From Rhinopithecus roxellana (taxonomy: Eukaryota > Chordata > Mammalia > Primates > Cercopithecidae), in NCBI RefSeq assembly GCF_007565055.1, contig NC_044554.1, forward strand, positions 56,329,676 through 56,393,675: DNA of 64,000 nt, given 5' to 3'. Made by a program: the position numbers and the translations under genes. Under the pieces are notes generated by a model. The model was not told the origin of the DNA, did not search any database, and saw only the letters and a program-made list of their open reading frames with translations. Of the stretch, positions 43,504-55,419 are shown one piece after another. Positions within the stretch are counted from its first letter, which is position 1. Each line of letters opens with the position of its first letter.

Positions 43504-43671
43504 TATTGTTTTCTATTCTGTGAAGAGTGTCATTGATATTTTGATAGAGATTGCATTGAATCTGCAGATTGCTTTGGATATTAGGAACATTTTAACAATA
43601 TTGATTATTCCAATGAATCCATAACCATGGATTATCTTTCCATTTTTTTGTGTCCTCTTCAATTTCTTAAG
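43504..43671 (-). mobile_element. Old L1 (L1MA/L1PB age), ORF2, piece 3
   Basis: Antisense ORF2 ('gaagagtgtcattgatattt', 'aacaatattgattattccaa') between the AluJ and a plus-strand L1 fragment. Confidence 0.82.
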
Positions 43672-44257
43672 TGGCGATTCCTCAAGGATCTAGAACTAGA
43701 AATAACATTTGACCCAGCCATCGCATTACTGGGGATATACACAAAGGATTATAAGTCATACTGCTATAAAGACACATGTACACGTATGTTTATTGTGGCA
43801 CTATTCACAATAGCAAAGACTTGGAATCAACCCAAATGTCCATCAGTGACAGACTGGATTAAGAAAATGTGGCACATATTCACCATGGAATACTAGGCAG
43901 CCATAAAAAAGGATGAGTTTGTGTCCTTTGCAGCGACATGGATGTAGTTGGAAACCATCATTCTCAGCAAACTATCGCAAGAACAGAAAACCAAATACCA
44001 CATGTTCTCACTCATAGGTGGTAACTGATCAATGAGATCACTTGGACATGGGAAGGGGAACATCACACACCGGGTCCTATTGTGGGGAGGGGGGAGGGGG
44101 GAGGGATAGCATTAGGAGATATACCTAATGTAAATGACGAGTTAATAGGTGCAGCACACCAACATGGCACATGTATACATATGTAACAAACCTGCATGTT
44201 GTGAACATGTACCCCAGAACTTAAAGTATAATAATAATAGATTAAAGAAATAATTGG
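43672..44257 (+). mobile_element. 5'-truncated L1 3' end, opposite to its host
   Basis: Plus-strand ORF2 C-terminus from 'tggcgattcctcaaggatct' to 3' UTR and an A-rich tail ('ataataataatagattaaag'). ORF2 codons run 'RFLKDLELEITFDPAIALLG' to a stop at 'MEY' (TAG where TAT is usual). The 3' UTR has a long G-rich block (about 44083-44104) and lacks the doubled block, so it is older than the four youngest copies. No target duplication recognised. Confidence 0.9.
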
Positions 44258-46835
44258 CATTTGATAGTTTTCATTGTAGATGTCTTTCACTTCTTTGGTT
44301 AACTTAATTCCTAGCATTTTATTTGATGTGCAGCTATTGTATACAGGATTACTTTTTTACTTCTTTGTCAAATTGTTCACTGTTGACATATAAAAATGCC
44401 ACTAAATTTTGTATGATGATTTTGTATCCTGAAACTTTACTGAATTTTTATATTAGTTCCAAAAGGTTCTTGGTGGTGTCTAGATTTTTCCAAATACAAG
44501 CTTATATCATCTCTAAACAAGAATAATTTGACTTCTGCCTTTCCAATTTGAATGTCTCTTACTTCTTTCGCTTGTCTGATTGCTCTAGCTAAGACTTCCA
44601 GAACTATGCTGAATAGCCGTGGTGACAGTGGGCATCCTCATCATGTTCCAGATCTTAGAGGAAAGGCTTTCAGCTTTTCACTATGCAGTATGATCCTTGC
44701 TGTGGATTTGTTGTATATGGCTTTTATTATGTTGACATATGTTCCTTCTATCCACAGGTTTCTGAGGGTTTTTATCATGAATGGATGTTGAATTCTATCA
44801 AAATGTTTTTCAGCACCAATCAAAATAATTATATGGTTTGTGGTGATTAATTCTGTTGATATGATGTATCACCCTGAATGATTTGCATATGAATGATCTT
44901 TTAATGTATTGTTGAAATTGGTTTCTTGGTATTTTGTTGAGGATTTTTGCATCAATTCATCAGTTATTGTTTTCAATTTTTTTTGATGTGTCTTTTTCTG
45001 GTTTTGGTATCAAGGTAATACTGGCCTTGTAGAATGTGTTTAGAAATATTCCCTTCTCTATTTTTCAGAATAGTTTGAGTAGGATTGGTATTAGTCATTC
45101 TTTAAATGTTTGGTGGAATTCATCAGTGAAGCTTTGGCATCCTGGGCCTTTCTTATTGGGATACTTTTTATTATGGGTTAAATATTGTTGCTTATTATTG
45201 GTCTGTTCATGTTTTACATTTTTTCGTGATTCAGTCTTGATAGGTTTTGTGTTTCTAGGAATTCATCCATTTCCTCTGGATTTGCCAATTTGTTGACATG
45301 TAGTTGCTCATAGCAGCCACTAATGATCCTCTAAATTTTATCAGTTGTAATGTCACCCTTTTCATCCCTGATATTATTTATTTAGGCCTCCTCTCTTTTT
45401 TCCTGTTTAGTCCAGCTAAAAGTTTGTCACTTTTACTTATCTTTTCAAAAAAACAACTTTTTGTTTCATTGATCTTATTGTTTCCTTCATTTCAAATTAT
45501 TTTATTTCTGCTCTGATCTTTATTATTTCTTTTCTTCTACTAATTTTGAGTTTGATTCACTCTTGCTTTTCTGGTTCTTTAAGTTACATATTTATATTAT
45601 TTATTTGAAAATTTTCTTTTTTTATATAGGCAGCTATGCCTATAAATTTCCCTCAGTATTGCTTTCAGTGATTCCCATAGATTTTGGTATGTTATGTTTC
45701 CATTATCATTTGTTTCCAGAAATTTTTCAATTTTCTCCTTAATTTCTTCACTGACTCACTGGTCATTCAGAAGCATAGAGTTTAATTTCTCTGTGATTGT
45801 ATAATTTCCAACATTCCTCTTGTTATTGATTTGCAGTTCTATTGTGGTCAGAGAAGATGCTAGATACTATTTTAATTATTTTGAAAATTTTAAGACTTGT
45901 TTGTGACTTGACATATGGTCTGTCCTTGGGGATGAGCCATGTGCTGAGGAGAAAATATGTATTCTGAGTCATTTAATAAAATGTTTCGTAAATATCTATT
46001 AGATCCATTTGATCTATGTTGGACTAAGTCCGATGTTTCTTTATTGATTTCCTGTCTGGAAGATCCATTCAATGTTGACACTGTCTGATAAAGTCTCTGG
46101 CTATTATTGCCTTGGGGTATATCTCTCTTTTTTGCTCCAATAATATTTGCTTTATATATCTGACTGCATCAGTGTCACATGTCTATATGTTTATAATTGT
46201 TATGTCCTCTTGCAAATTCACCCCTTTATCACTATATAATGCCATTCTTTGTCTCTTTTTATAGTTTTTGTCTTAAAACTAATTTTTTCTGATCTAAGTA
46301 AAGCTACTCCTCTATTTTGGTTTTCATTGACATGAAATTTATTTTTCCATCCCTTTATTTTCAGTCTATGTGTGTGTCTTTATAGGTGAATTTTGTTTCT
46401 GGTAGGCAAAAGATCACTGGGTCTTGTTTTTCTATCCATTCAGCTACTTTATGTATTTGGATTGGAAAGTTTAGTCCATTTATATTCAATGTTATTATTG
46501 ATAAGTAACGACTTACTCCTGCCATTTTGTTATGTGTTTTCTGGGTGTTGTGTGGTCTTCTCTTCCTCCTTTCTTTTCTTCATTTCTGTCTTCTTTTTAG
46601 CGAAGGTGATTTTCTCTGGTGGTGTGCTTTACTTTCTTGCTTTTCATTTGTTGTATATCCATTGTATGGTTTTTGATTGGAGGTTACCATGAGGCTTGCA
46701 AATTACTATAGTATTCTGATAACAATTTAACATTTATTGCATAAACAGACTATCAAGAAAAGTAAAACTGATAAAGACTCTGCACTTTAACTTTGTCCCT
46801 TTGCTTTTTAACTTTTTGTTGTTTCTATTTACATT
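44258..46835 (-). mobile_element. Old L1 (L1MA/L1PB age), ORF2 RT and endonuclease, piece 4
   Basis: Antisense ORF2 in good continuity through reverse transcriptase (44300-45300), linker (45300-46000) and endonuclease (46000-46500), then upstream sequence to 'ttgttgtttctatttac' at about 46835. A short piece of the RT is still readable at 44641-44823 (minus): 'AEKHFDRIQHPFMIKTL', with the first catalytic Asp replaced by Gly. It has no ORF1 and no 5' UTR. Confidence 0.86.
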
Positions 46836-47639
46836 CTTTTCTGTAGATGTTAGTCATACTTTGTGTTCCTGCTGGGGATAATCAGTGGAGCCCTCTATTT
46901 GGCCATGTTTCTCTGCACCTCCAACCAGTTATTTCTTGATTGTGCTTCTGCAAGTTGATTGTGATGATTCTGTTTGAGGTTGCAGGTCTGCAGAAGGCTG
47001 GGAACCCTCTGTTCCACATATTTTATTCTAGGGTTCAGTCTGCAGGACTAATAGATAGCTAAGGTATATTCTTCTCATGGAAATAACATAGTCACCAAGA
47101 GGACAACTCAACCTGAACAAGCACATTTAAAATCTCTACCTATTTCATGCCAATTAATGTCCCACCGGCCAAAGTAAGTCACTTGGCCAAGCCCAAATCA
47201 AGGAACAGGTTAGTACACTCTCTACATCATAAAGTCATGGAACATTCTGAATATTATATAGTTTTACAGAGAAGAAAATTTGGAACATAATTCGATATTG
47301 TACATAGTACTATATTCTTCATTTCCCAGATTACTAATTTTTATAGGTACCTCTCAATAAGATCTCAGTTTTCATTATTTCTGCTATTCCAACCATTTTT
47401 TTTTTTTTTCCTGATGAGCATTAATCAGGTATTTTAGAATTCAGCGCTATACCTGAATAGGACACTTAACGTGAATGGAGCCTGTAAGGTTATCATTTTT
47501 TATTTTCATAGAAGTGAATTATCTAATTTACTGACTGGACTGACATTATTTCATATTTCTTTATTCTAGATGCTTTCAGATTTTATTCACAAAATGAATA
47601 GGGTCATCTATTCTCTTCTATTCTCTGTCTCTCTTGTTT
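46836..47639. other. Unassigned sequence
   Basis: Nothing identified with confidence. 'ctatttggccatgtttctct' at about 46897 faintly recalls an L1 5' end in reverse, but no ORF1 lies where it should, so I do not call it. Confidence 0.4.
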
Positions 47640-47815
47640 ATCTCACATATTTACCATTTATTTGTGGTAAGAACATTTAAAACCCACTCCTTTGGCAATT
47701 ATAAAGTGTACAATACATAATTATTAACTAATTCCCCATGTTATAAAATAGATATCTTGAACTTATTACTTTTCTCTAACTAAAATTTTGTATACTTTGA
47801 CCAATATCTGAAAAC
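47640..47815 (-). mobile_element. Old L1 3' UTR fragment
   Basis: Antisense 3' UTR: 'gtggtaagaacatttaaaac', 'gtgtacaatacataattatt', 'taaaattttgtatactttga'. Confidence 0.65.
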
Positions 47816-47825
47816 TATAGAATAT

Positions 47826-47852
47826 CAATAAAAAAAACTGAAGACACAAATA
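47826..47852 (+). mobile_element. L1 ORF2 piece left of MER2 insertion
   Basis: 'aactgaagacacaaata' matches the ORF2 stretch that should precede 'ccatgttcatggattgaaag' at 49670. It shows that the MER2/Tigger element entered this plus-strand L1 at a TA. Confidence 0.6.
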
Positions 47853-48518
47853 CAATTATATGTCATAAACAATGGGGATAAACTCTGAGAAATACATCAT
47901 TCAGTGATTTTGTCCTTTTGTGAACATCATAGAGTGAACTTGCACAAACCTAGATGGTGCAGCCTACTATACACCTAGCTATTTCGTATAGCCTATTGCT
48001 CTTAGGCTACAAACATGTACAGCATGTTATGGTACTGAATGCTGTAAGCAACTGTAACACAATGGTAAGTATATTCTTACATGAACATATCTAAACATAA
48101 AAAGATACAGTAAAATTATGGTATAAAAGATAAAAGTGCTATACCTGAATAGGACACCTAACATGAATGGAGCCTGTAGGACTAGAAGTCACCGTGAGTG
48201 AGTTGGTGAGTGAGTGGTCAGTGAATGTGAAATCCTAGAACATTACTGTACACTACTGTAGACACCATACACTTAGGGTATGCTAAATTTATATAAACTT
48301 ATATAAACTATTTCTTCAATGATAAATTGACCTTAGCTTACTATAACTTTGTTATTTTATAAACTTTTTTAATTTTTTAAATCTTTTTGACAGTTAAAAT
48401 AACACAGCCTCACAGCCTAAAGCACATATTGTACAGCTATACAAAATATAATTTTTCTTCATATTCTCATTACATAAGCATTTTCCTAATTTTTTAGAAA
48501 ATATATATAGATATATAA

Positions 48519-48673
48519 GGGCCAGACATGGTGGCTCATGCCTGTAATCCCAGCACTTTGGAAAGCCAATGTGGGAGGATCACTTGAGACCAGAAGTTCA
48601 GTCACTTGACCAGCATAGTGAGACCCCATCTCTAGAAAAATTTTTCAAAAAAGAAAAAAGGAAAAAATTTAAA
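48519..48673 (+). mobile_element. FLAM or AluJ left monomer
   Basis: A single Alu left arm ('ggccagacatggtggctcat' to 'agtgagaccccatctctaga') followed by a long A-rich tail. No right arm is present, so it is a free left monomer (FLAM) or truncated AluJ. Confidence 0.82.
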
Positions 48674-48676
48674 AAG

Positions 48677-48717
<41 letters not shown>

Positions 48718-48720
48718 ATA
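48674..48720. repeat. (TA)n(TG)n microsatellite
   Basis: TA units at 48678-48693 followed by TG units to 48717; grown at the tail of the Alu monomer. Confidence 0.9.
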
Positions 48721-48789
48721 AAGTATATACTTAAAAATGTAAAAAGTATATATATGTATCTATGTATATAACACAGAGAAGGAGAGAGA

Positions 48790-49072
48790 GAGAGTATCTG
48801 AGTCTTGCTCTGTCACCCAGGCTGGAGTACAGTGGCATAATCTTGGCTCACTGGAGCCTCAACCTCCAGGCTCAAGTGATTTTCCCACTTCAGCTTCCCA
48901 AGCAGCTAGGACTACAAGTAGGCACCATGATGCCCAGCTACTTCTTATTTTTTGTAGAAATGGGGTCTCACTATGTTGCCCAGGCTGGTGTTGAACTCCT
49001 GGGCTCAAGTGATCTACCCACCTAAGTCTCCCAAAGTGCTGGGATTACAGGCATGAGTTACTGTGCCCAGCC
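48790..49072 (-). mobile_element. AluJ
   Basis: Reverse full-length Alu, with a GA-rich tail region read at 48776-48794, 'gagtcttgctctgtcaccca' to 'gttactgtgcccagcc'. CpGs are nearly all lost. It lies within the MER2/Tigger element. Confidence 0.9.
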
Positions 49073-49653
49073 TATACATTTTTATTTTTCTTTACTTTTA
49101 TACTTTTTAATTATAAACTAAGACACAAACACACACATTAGTGTAGGCCTACACAGGGTAAGCATCATCATTATCACTGTCTTCCACTTTCACATCTTGT
49201 CCCACTAGAAGATCTTCAGGGACAATAACACATACGGAGATGTAATTTCCTATGATAACAATGACTTCTGAAAGGCCTCTTGAAGGATCTTCCTGGGGTT
49301 GTTTTACAGGTAATACTTCTTTATAAGTAGGAGTATATGGTAAATAAGAATAAAAACTATAGTATAGTAAATATACATACTAGTAACATGGTCATTTATT
49401 ATCATTAGCAAATATTATATACTGTGCATAATTGTATGTGCTATACCTGTATATGATTGTTAGCAAGTGCAGTGAATTTTTTTTACACCAGAATCATGAC
49501 AAACATATGAGTAATACATTGAGCTACCACATAATGAAAGCTATGATACCACTAGGTGATAAAAAATTTTCACCTCCCTTATAATCTTATGGGACCACTG
49601 TAGTATATCTGGTTCATTCTTCCTTGACCAAAATGGTATGTAGCACATGACTG

Positions 49654-51530
49654 TAAAAGAAAAAATACCCCATGTTCATGGATTGAAAGGATTAATGTTA
49701 AAATGCCCATACTACCCAAGACAATCTACAGATTCAATGCAATCCTTATCAAAATACCAATGAGACTCTTCACAGAAACAGGAAAAACAATCTTAAAATT
49801 CATATAGAACAAAAAGAGACCTTGAATAGCTAAAGCAATCCTGAACAAAAAAGAACAAAGCTGGAGGTATCATATTACCTGACTTAAAAATATGCTACAA
49901 AACCATAGTAATTTAAACAGTGTGGTATTGGCATAAAAAGATAACAGATATATAGACCAACAGAATAGAATATAGAGCTCAGAAATAAATCCATGTATTT
50001 ATGGGTAACTGATGTTTGACAAAGCTTCCAAGAATACATAATGGGGAAAGAACAGTCTCTTCTATATATAATGTTAGGGGATCTGGATATCCTTGTGCAG
50101 AAAAATAAAATTGGACCCTTATGGAGTCACGTTTTTTACAAAAATCAACTCAAAATGGATTAAATAATTAAACATAAAACTATAACATTACTAGAAGAAA
50201 ACATATGGAAAATGCTCATGTCGTTGGTCTGGGCAATGATTTTTTTGGACATGTCCTCAAAACACAGGCTACAAAAGCAAAAATAGACAAGTGATGTTGA
50301 ATCAAACTAAAAAAAAATCAATAGGCTCAAGAAACGACCTACATAATGAGAGAAAATATATGCAAGCCATGCATGTGATAGCGGTTAGTATTCAAATATA
50401 CAAGGAACTCAAACAACTCAATAGCAATAATTATGGCAAAGGACCTAAATAGATATTTATCAAAAAATGACAATATAAATTGCCATGAGGTATATGATAA
50501 AAGGCTAAACATCACTAATCATTAGGAAAATGCAAATTATTACCACAATGAGATATCAACTCACACCTATTAGCATGGCTATCATCAAAAAGTCAAAAGA
50601 TAAGAAGTGTTGGTGAAGATGTGGTGAAACAGAAACCCTTGTACTATTTCCATATATGAAAACTGCTGATGAGAACATAAATTTGTACAGCCATTATGGG
50701 AAACACTGGGGGTTCCTTAGAAAATTAAAACTAGAATTACCATATGATCCTGCAGTTCCACTGTTGCACATATATGTAAAGAAAATGATAATATGCACAT
50801 ATATTATATGTGTGTATACATATGTATATATACACATATATGTGTATATATGTATACATATATACATGTGTATATGTATATGTGTGTATATATGTATATA
50901 TACATATAATATGCAATATACACGTGTGTGTATATATATATACACACACAAAGAATGAAATTAGCACATTGAAGAGATATCTGCACTCTCATAATCAGTG
51001 CAACATTATTCACAATTGCTTAAGATATGGAATAAATCTATTCATGAACATAAATGAAAAAAAAATGTGCCATATGTATACAAAGTGGAATACTATTCAG
51101 CCATGTAAAAAGAAGGAAATCCTGTCATTTGCAACAACATGGATAAACCTGGAAGACATTATGTTAAATGAAATAAGCCAGGCACAGAAAGACAAATATT
51201 CATAGCATGATGACATTCATAGGTGGAATCTAAAAAAGTTAAAACCATAGGAGCAGAGTATAGAGGGTAGGTTACCAGTATTTGGAGGCTGGTAGGAGGA
51301 GGAGGGTGAGGGAAGTGTATTAGGGAGCTGCTAGTTCAAGGATACAAAATTTTAATTAGAGAGGAGGAATAAGTTCAAGATATTTATTGTATGACATAAT
51401 GACTATAGTTAATAACAATGTATTATACTTGAAATTTGCTAAGAGAATACATTTTGTGTTTCTCAGCACAAAACAATGATAAATATATGAGGTAATGGAT
51501 ATATTAATTAGCTTGATTTAGCCATTCTAT
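49654..51530 (+). mobile_element. L1 (L1MA/L1PB age), ORF2 C-terminal half and 3' UTR
   Basis: Plus-strand ORF2 from the thumb region ('catgttcatggattgaaagg') through the C-terminus ('catgaggtatatgataaaag', 'aatactattcagccatgtaa') to the 3' UTR ('ggtaatggatatattaatta'). Stops are frequent. An alternating TA/TG expansion sits inside ORF2 at 50790-50952. The part left of the MER2 insertion is at 47826. Confidence 0.87.
50790..50952. repeat. Alternating purine-pyrimidine microsatellite inside L1
   Basis: About 160 bp of TATG, TACA and TATA units with many short palindromes. It lies where L1 ORF2 normally has 'gggtatatacccaaag'. All the frames rich in Tyr, Ile and His here are artefacts. Confidence 0.9.
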
Positions 51531-51862
51531 CTTATCCTGTGCTATTCTGTTTTATTCTTGCTCATCTTTCCTCATAAAATATATCCATCCTGGAGACCTC
51601 AGTCTGAACGACAGCTTATCATGGTGGCTTGTGGCTATTTTCCATGGGAATGTAATGCTGTGGACTCATTCTCCATGTCAAACTTCAACCTTTTTAATGT
51701 TCTCAGTTACTCTTTATCTGTGTCCTCTTCTGCTGTTACTCTCCCACGACAACAACAAAATAAATCAGGTTGTAGAACTGAGGTATAGTTAGTAATTTTA
51801 AATATATATATATATAACATTAATATACTTACTTTTATATCATGTTTATAATATTTTACAGA
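51531..51862. other. Unassigned sequence with a short (TA)n run
   Basis: Nothing recognised; a TA-rich run lies at 51801-51816. Confidence 0.45.
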
Positions 51863-52300
51863 CAGTTGACCATTAAACAACACAGGTTTGAACTGTGTGG
51901 ATCCACTTACATGCATACGTGCATTTTCTTCTGACTGCCACCCTGGAGACAAGAAGACCAATAGCTCCTCTTTGACTTCATCCTCATTTTACTCAATGTG
52001 AAGACCACCAGGATGAAGGCCTTTATGATGATCCACTTCCACTTAAGGAAAAGTAAAGATATATTTCTTATTATTTTCTTTATAACACTTTTTCTCTGGC
52101 TTACTTTATTGTGAAGATACAGTATATAATACATATACAAAATACATGTTAATCAACTGTTTATGTTATCAGTACAGCTTCTGGTCAACAGTAGCCTATT
52201 AGTAGTTACATTTTGGGGGAGTTGAAAGTTACACACAGATATTTGAATGTGCATGGGGTTAGAGTCCCTAACCTTCATGATGTTGTCCAAGGGTCAAGTG
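51863..52300 (+). mobile_element. Small Tigger-type non-autonomous DNA transposon
   Basis: The ends are inverted copies: cagttgaccattaaacaac at the left and, in reverse complement, cacttgacccttggacaac at the right (52282-52300), followed by TA. Interior 'gtttgaactgtgtggatcca' fits a Tigger3/Golem-like family. Only about 440 bp and no transposase, so it depended on another element. Confidence 0.8.
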
Positions 52301-52302
52301 TA

Positions 52303-53279
52303 TAATGTTTATTTAAGCAGATACTTATTTTAGAGTATTTAAATTTTTTGTCCCAGGTTTTTCAACTTCTGTGGGTAGGTAATGAGCCAAGGCTCTAATT
52401 TTATTTATTTATTTATTTATTTATTTATTTTTTTTTGTGGGGAGCCTTAAGCCTGGATTTGGGTCACGTTATGTAAGGATGTTTTAATTTAAGTAGTAGT
52501 AGAACACCAGACTGTGATTGACTTTATTGAGTTCCAGGTCCTGTAAGTACATGACTTCAGACAGTTTCCATTCTCTTTCTGGTCCATGGAGATGCTCATC
52601 TTGAGCATGGCCATGTATTTTATAACAGTTTTTTAAAAAACATATCTATCATTGCAATAAATTACAAATATAGAATAAAGCAATTTCCTTATTAACTCAT
52701 GCTACTATTTTGAAATATGTCAATTGTCATTATATACACATTTAAATACACACATACACGTGCACACACACACATCATAGTACTGAGCTTTTCGATGTAT
52801 CTTTGCAAGCAGACCCTTACCATTAGGCATGCAAGTGTGTATGCAGGCAAAGTGGTGCTAGCGGCACTACTGGTCTTAAAAAAGTCGTATTGAATTTTAA
52901 TACTTAAAAAATACCTTTCATTTTTGTACAATATATATTGACTTTCATTTTACTAAATATCACATTTCACAAAAGATCTTAGCTAATTGCAATAATAGAA
53001 TAAATAAGAATATAAAATATAATATGCTTTTAAAGGATGATAAGGTAATTTCAAGCTTTTTTAGAAACTAATTTTGCAGCAGATATTTGTATATAATGTG
53101 CTAATTTCAAATGGTGCTTATTTAATTCTTGGAAGAAGCTATGTCAATTATTCACCATTTGGAGAAACTATACGTCCCTTAGAATAACCCCAAGTATCTT
53201 AGAGCCTTTTAAACACTAATGTCATATTTTAAAGATATTTCAGCCATTCTTAGCAGACTCAGTAGCTAAACTCAAAAAG
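52303..53279. other. Unassigned; (TTTA)n at 52400-52430 and CA patch at 52746-52775
   Basis: Apart from the two simple repeats nothing is recognised; open frames are short. Confidence 0.5.
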
Positions 53280-53545
53280 TAGCAATGTAGTGGAAAGAGA
53301 ACACATTTTAATGCTAGGCAAATCTGTGATCTGAAACCTACCTCTATTATTTTTTAATTATTTGAACTTAGGCAAAATTAATTTCTCTGGGTCTGATTTT
53401 TAACATATTTTTTAAGTGGAGATAACAGTGGCTATCTAATTTGTAGAACTTTGAGAGGTTTAATTGAGATAATGAGTATAAATTTCATTATATGGGACTG
53501 GCACAGAATTGATGTTCAATATGTGTTAGTTTCAGTTCTATTTAT
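53280..53545 (+). mobile_element. MIR
   Basis: MIR layout in plus orientation: 'gtagtggaaagagaacacat', 'ttgaacttaggcaaaattaa', 'agataacagtggctatctaa', 'ctggcacagaattgatgttc'. Confidence 0.75.
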
Positions 53546-54264
53546 CCAACATCTGTGAGATTTTATCCTAAAATGTAAATGTGACGATTATGTGCATCTC
53601 CATCCAGTCAGCCTTAATGAGTAAGATTATGCTTACCGGCTCTTGTATCCCTTCATGTCAGAACAATAAAAGCTGGATCAAAAATAGATTTTACTTGCTT
53701 ATGTGTGCATATGTGTTTCCATTTCCTATTGCAACTTTGAAAAAAAAAAGTGGGTGGTATTTATGTGATAATAGCTTGTGGGAAACAATGAAAACAATGT
53801 AATTATTTAGACATTCTGAAACACGGCCCAGGAGGTATTTTTCTGCTTACATAGGCTCTACAAATAGATAATTCCATAATGAACTTTGATTCTACAGAGG
53901 TATTTTATACCTCTAACATATTAAATATAGCAAATGCCAAATAGAACTAAAGAGATGAACAAAAATTCAATACATTCATTTCCAATCTAAACCCACTCCT
54001 GAAGTACATTGGGACAGGATCTGAGATATTTTGCCAAAAGTCATTTTCCTTCTTAGAGTCTTACAAACACTATGTTTTGTCATGCATATTTGTGCTTCTT
54101 TGTGAGCAGATTACCATTCGTTCTGAAAATACAAATTAGGTAGAGAATGCTTGAACAGAAAATGCTGGAAGTATTATTGGAAGGCCAATTATTTAAGGTA
54201 GAATGTAGCAAAAATATCCTATAGGAAAACACACATCCCCACACTTCTACCCACACTCACAGAC
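53546..54264. other. Unassigned sequence
   Basis: Nothing recognised; the 73-codon frame at 53581-53802 has no known domain. Confidence 0.45.
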
Positions 54265-54430
54265 TTGTAATGAGAAGCCCTGGATTCAAATCCCCTTTTC
54301 AACTATTCGTTCTCATATGATTAGGAACAAGTTAGGTTTCCTCTCTAAAATTCAGTTTCATCACTCCTAGAATACAGAATTTTTATTGTCTAACAATACT
54401 TACCACATGGTAGGTACTGAAACAAGTAAG
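54265..54430 (+). mobile_element. MIR
   Basis: 'gaagccctggattcaaatcc', 'gattaggaacaagttaggtt' and 'attcagtttcatcactccta' match a MIR core and flank. Confidence 0.72.
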
Positions 54431-54720
54431 TTACCCTCTGTCCCTTGAGTAAGTAATGTTACACAAGAAATAATCTCCTAAAGGAAGTGTAGGCAGTTTC
54501 CATGATGGATGGATGAATTTAGGTTTCAAAATACCAGAGATAGTCTTTTGTTCATATGCATGTCTCCTGTCCCTAATACTTAGATTATCCAAAGAGTAGG
54601 TCAATAGGGATTAGTAAATAAAACATGAAAGTAAATGCTTCCATTGAAGTGATTTTAATTATTTTGTTATTTAGTTGAAGCTTCTTGAATTTCATTTTCA
54701 AGAAACTTAGGAAAACACTT
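54431..54720. other. Unassigned sequence
   Basis: Nothing recognised before the L1 target duplication at 54721. Confidence 0.4.
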
Positions 54721-54736
54721 AGAAAATCTGAGCATG

Positions 54737-55419
54737 TAATATCCAGAATCTACAAAGAACTCAAACAAATATACAAGAAAAAAACAAACAACCCCATCAA
54801 AAAGTGGGCAAAGGATATGAACAGACATTTCTCAAAAGAAGACATTCATACAGCCAACAGACACATGAAAAAATGCTCATCATCACTCGCCTTCAGAGAA
54901 ATGCAAATCAAAACCACAATGAGATACCATCTCACACCAGTTAGAATGGCAATCATTAAGAAGTCAGGAAACAACAGGTGTTGGAGAGGATGTGGAGAAA
55001 TAGGAACACTTTTACACTGTTGGTGGGATTGTAAACTAGTTCAACCATTATGGAAAACAGTATGGCAATTCCTCAAGGATCTAGAACTAGATGTACCATA
55101 TGACCCAGCCATCCCACTACTGGGTATATACCCAAAGGATTATAAATTATTCTACTACAAAGACACATGCACACGTATGTTTATTGCGGCACTATTCACA
55201 ATAGCAAAGACTTGGAATCAACCCAAATGTCCATCTGTGACAGACTGGATTAGGAAAATGTGGCACATATACACCATGGAATACTATGCAGCCATAAAAA
55301 AGGATGAGTTTGCATCCTTTGTAGGGACATGGATGCAGCTGGAAACCATCATTCTTAGCAAACTATCACAAGAAGAGAAAACCAAACACCGCATGTTCTC
55401 ACTCATAAGTGGGAACTGA
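54737..55419 (+). pseudogene. L1 ORF2p C-terminal fragment, unbroken
   Basis: About 227 codons of ORF2p remain open to the natural stop at 55417-55419. The Cys/His motif is intact as CWRGCGEIGTLLHCWWDC (CX3CX7HX4C), followed by 'IAKTWNQPKCPSVTDWIRKM' and the end 'HRMFSLISGN'. The open frame extends 17 codons upstream into host DNA (ATG at 54685) by chance. It lacks endonuclease and reverse transcriptase, so no mobility is expected. Confidence 0.9.

Larger units (their letters stand above)
47853..49653 (+). mobile_element. MER2/Tigger-type DNA transposon, end to end
   Basis: Left end 'caattatatgtcataaacaa' and right end 'tggtatgtagcacatgactg' are the inverted termini of a MER2/Tigger element, each flanked by TA (47851-47852 and 49654-49655). 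Body stretches such as 'gcctattgctcttaggctac', 'gttatggtactgaatgctgt' and 'ataatcttatgggaccactg' fit. It holds a FLAM/AluJ monomer, a TA/TG microsatellite and an AluJ. No transposase frame remains. The plus-strand L1 resumes right after it. Confidence 0.85.

Noticed and set aside
43672..44257. Target duplication for the plus-strand L1 fragment
   Set aside because: I compared 'caatttctt' and 'aaataattgg' flanks and found no match long enough to claim.
46890..46930. A second L1 5' end near 'ctatttggccatgtttctct'
   Set aside because: No ORF1 lies on the expected side and the similarity is about 10 bp, so chance is likely.
50656..51205. Overlapping Tyr/Ile/His-rich frames on both strands
   Set aside because: Artefacts of the alternating TA/TG repeat in an L1.
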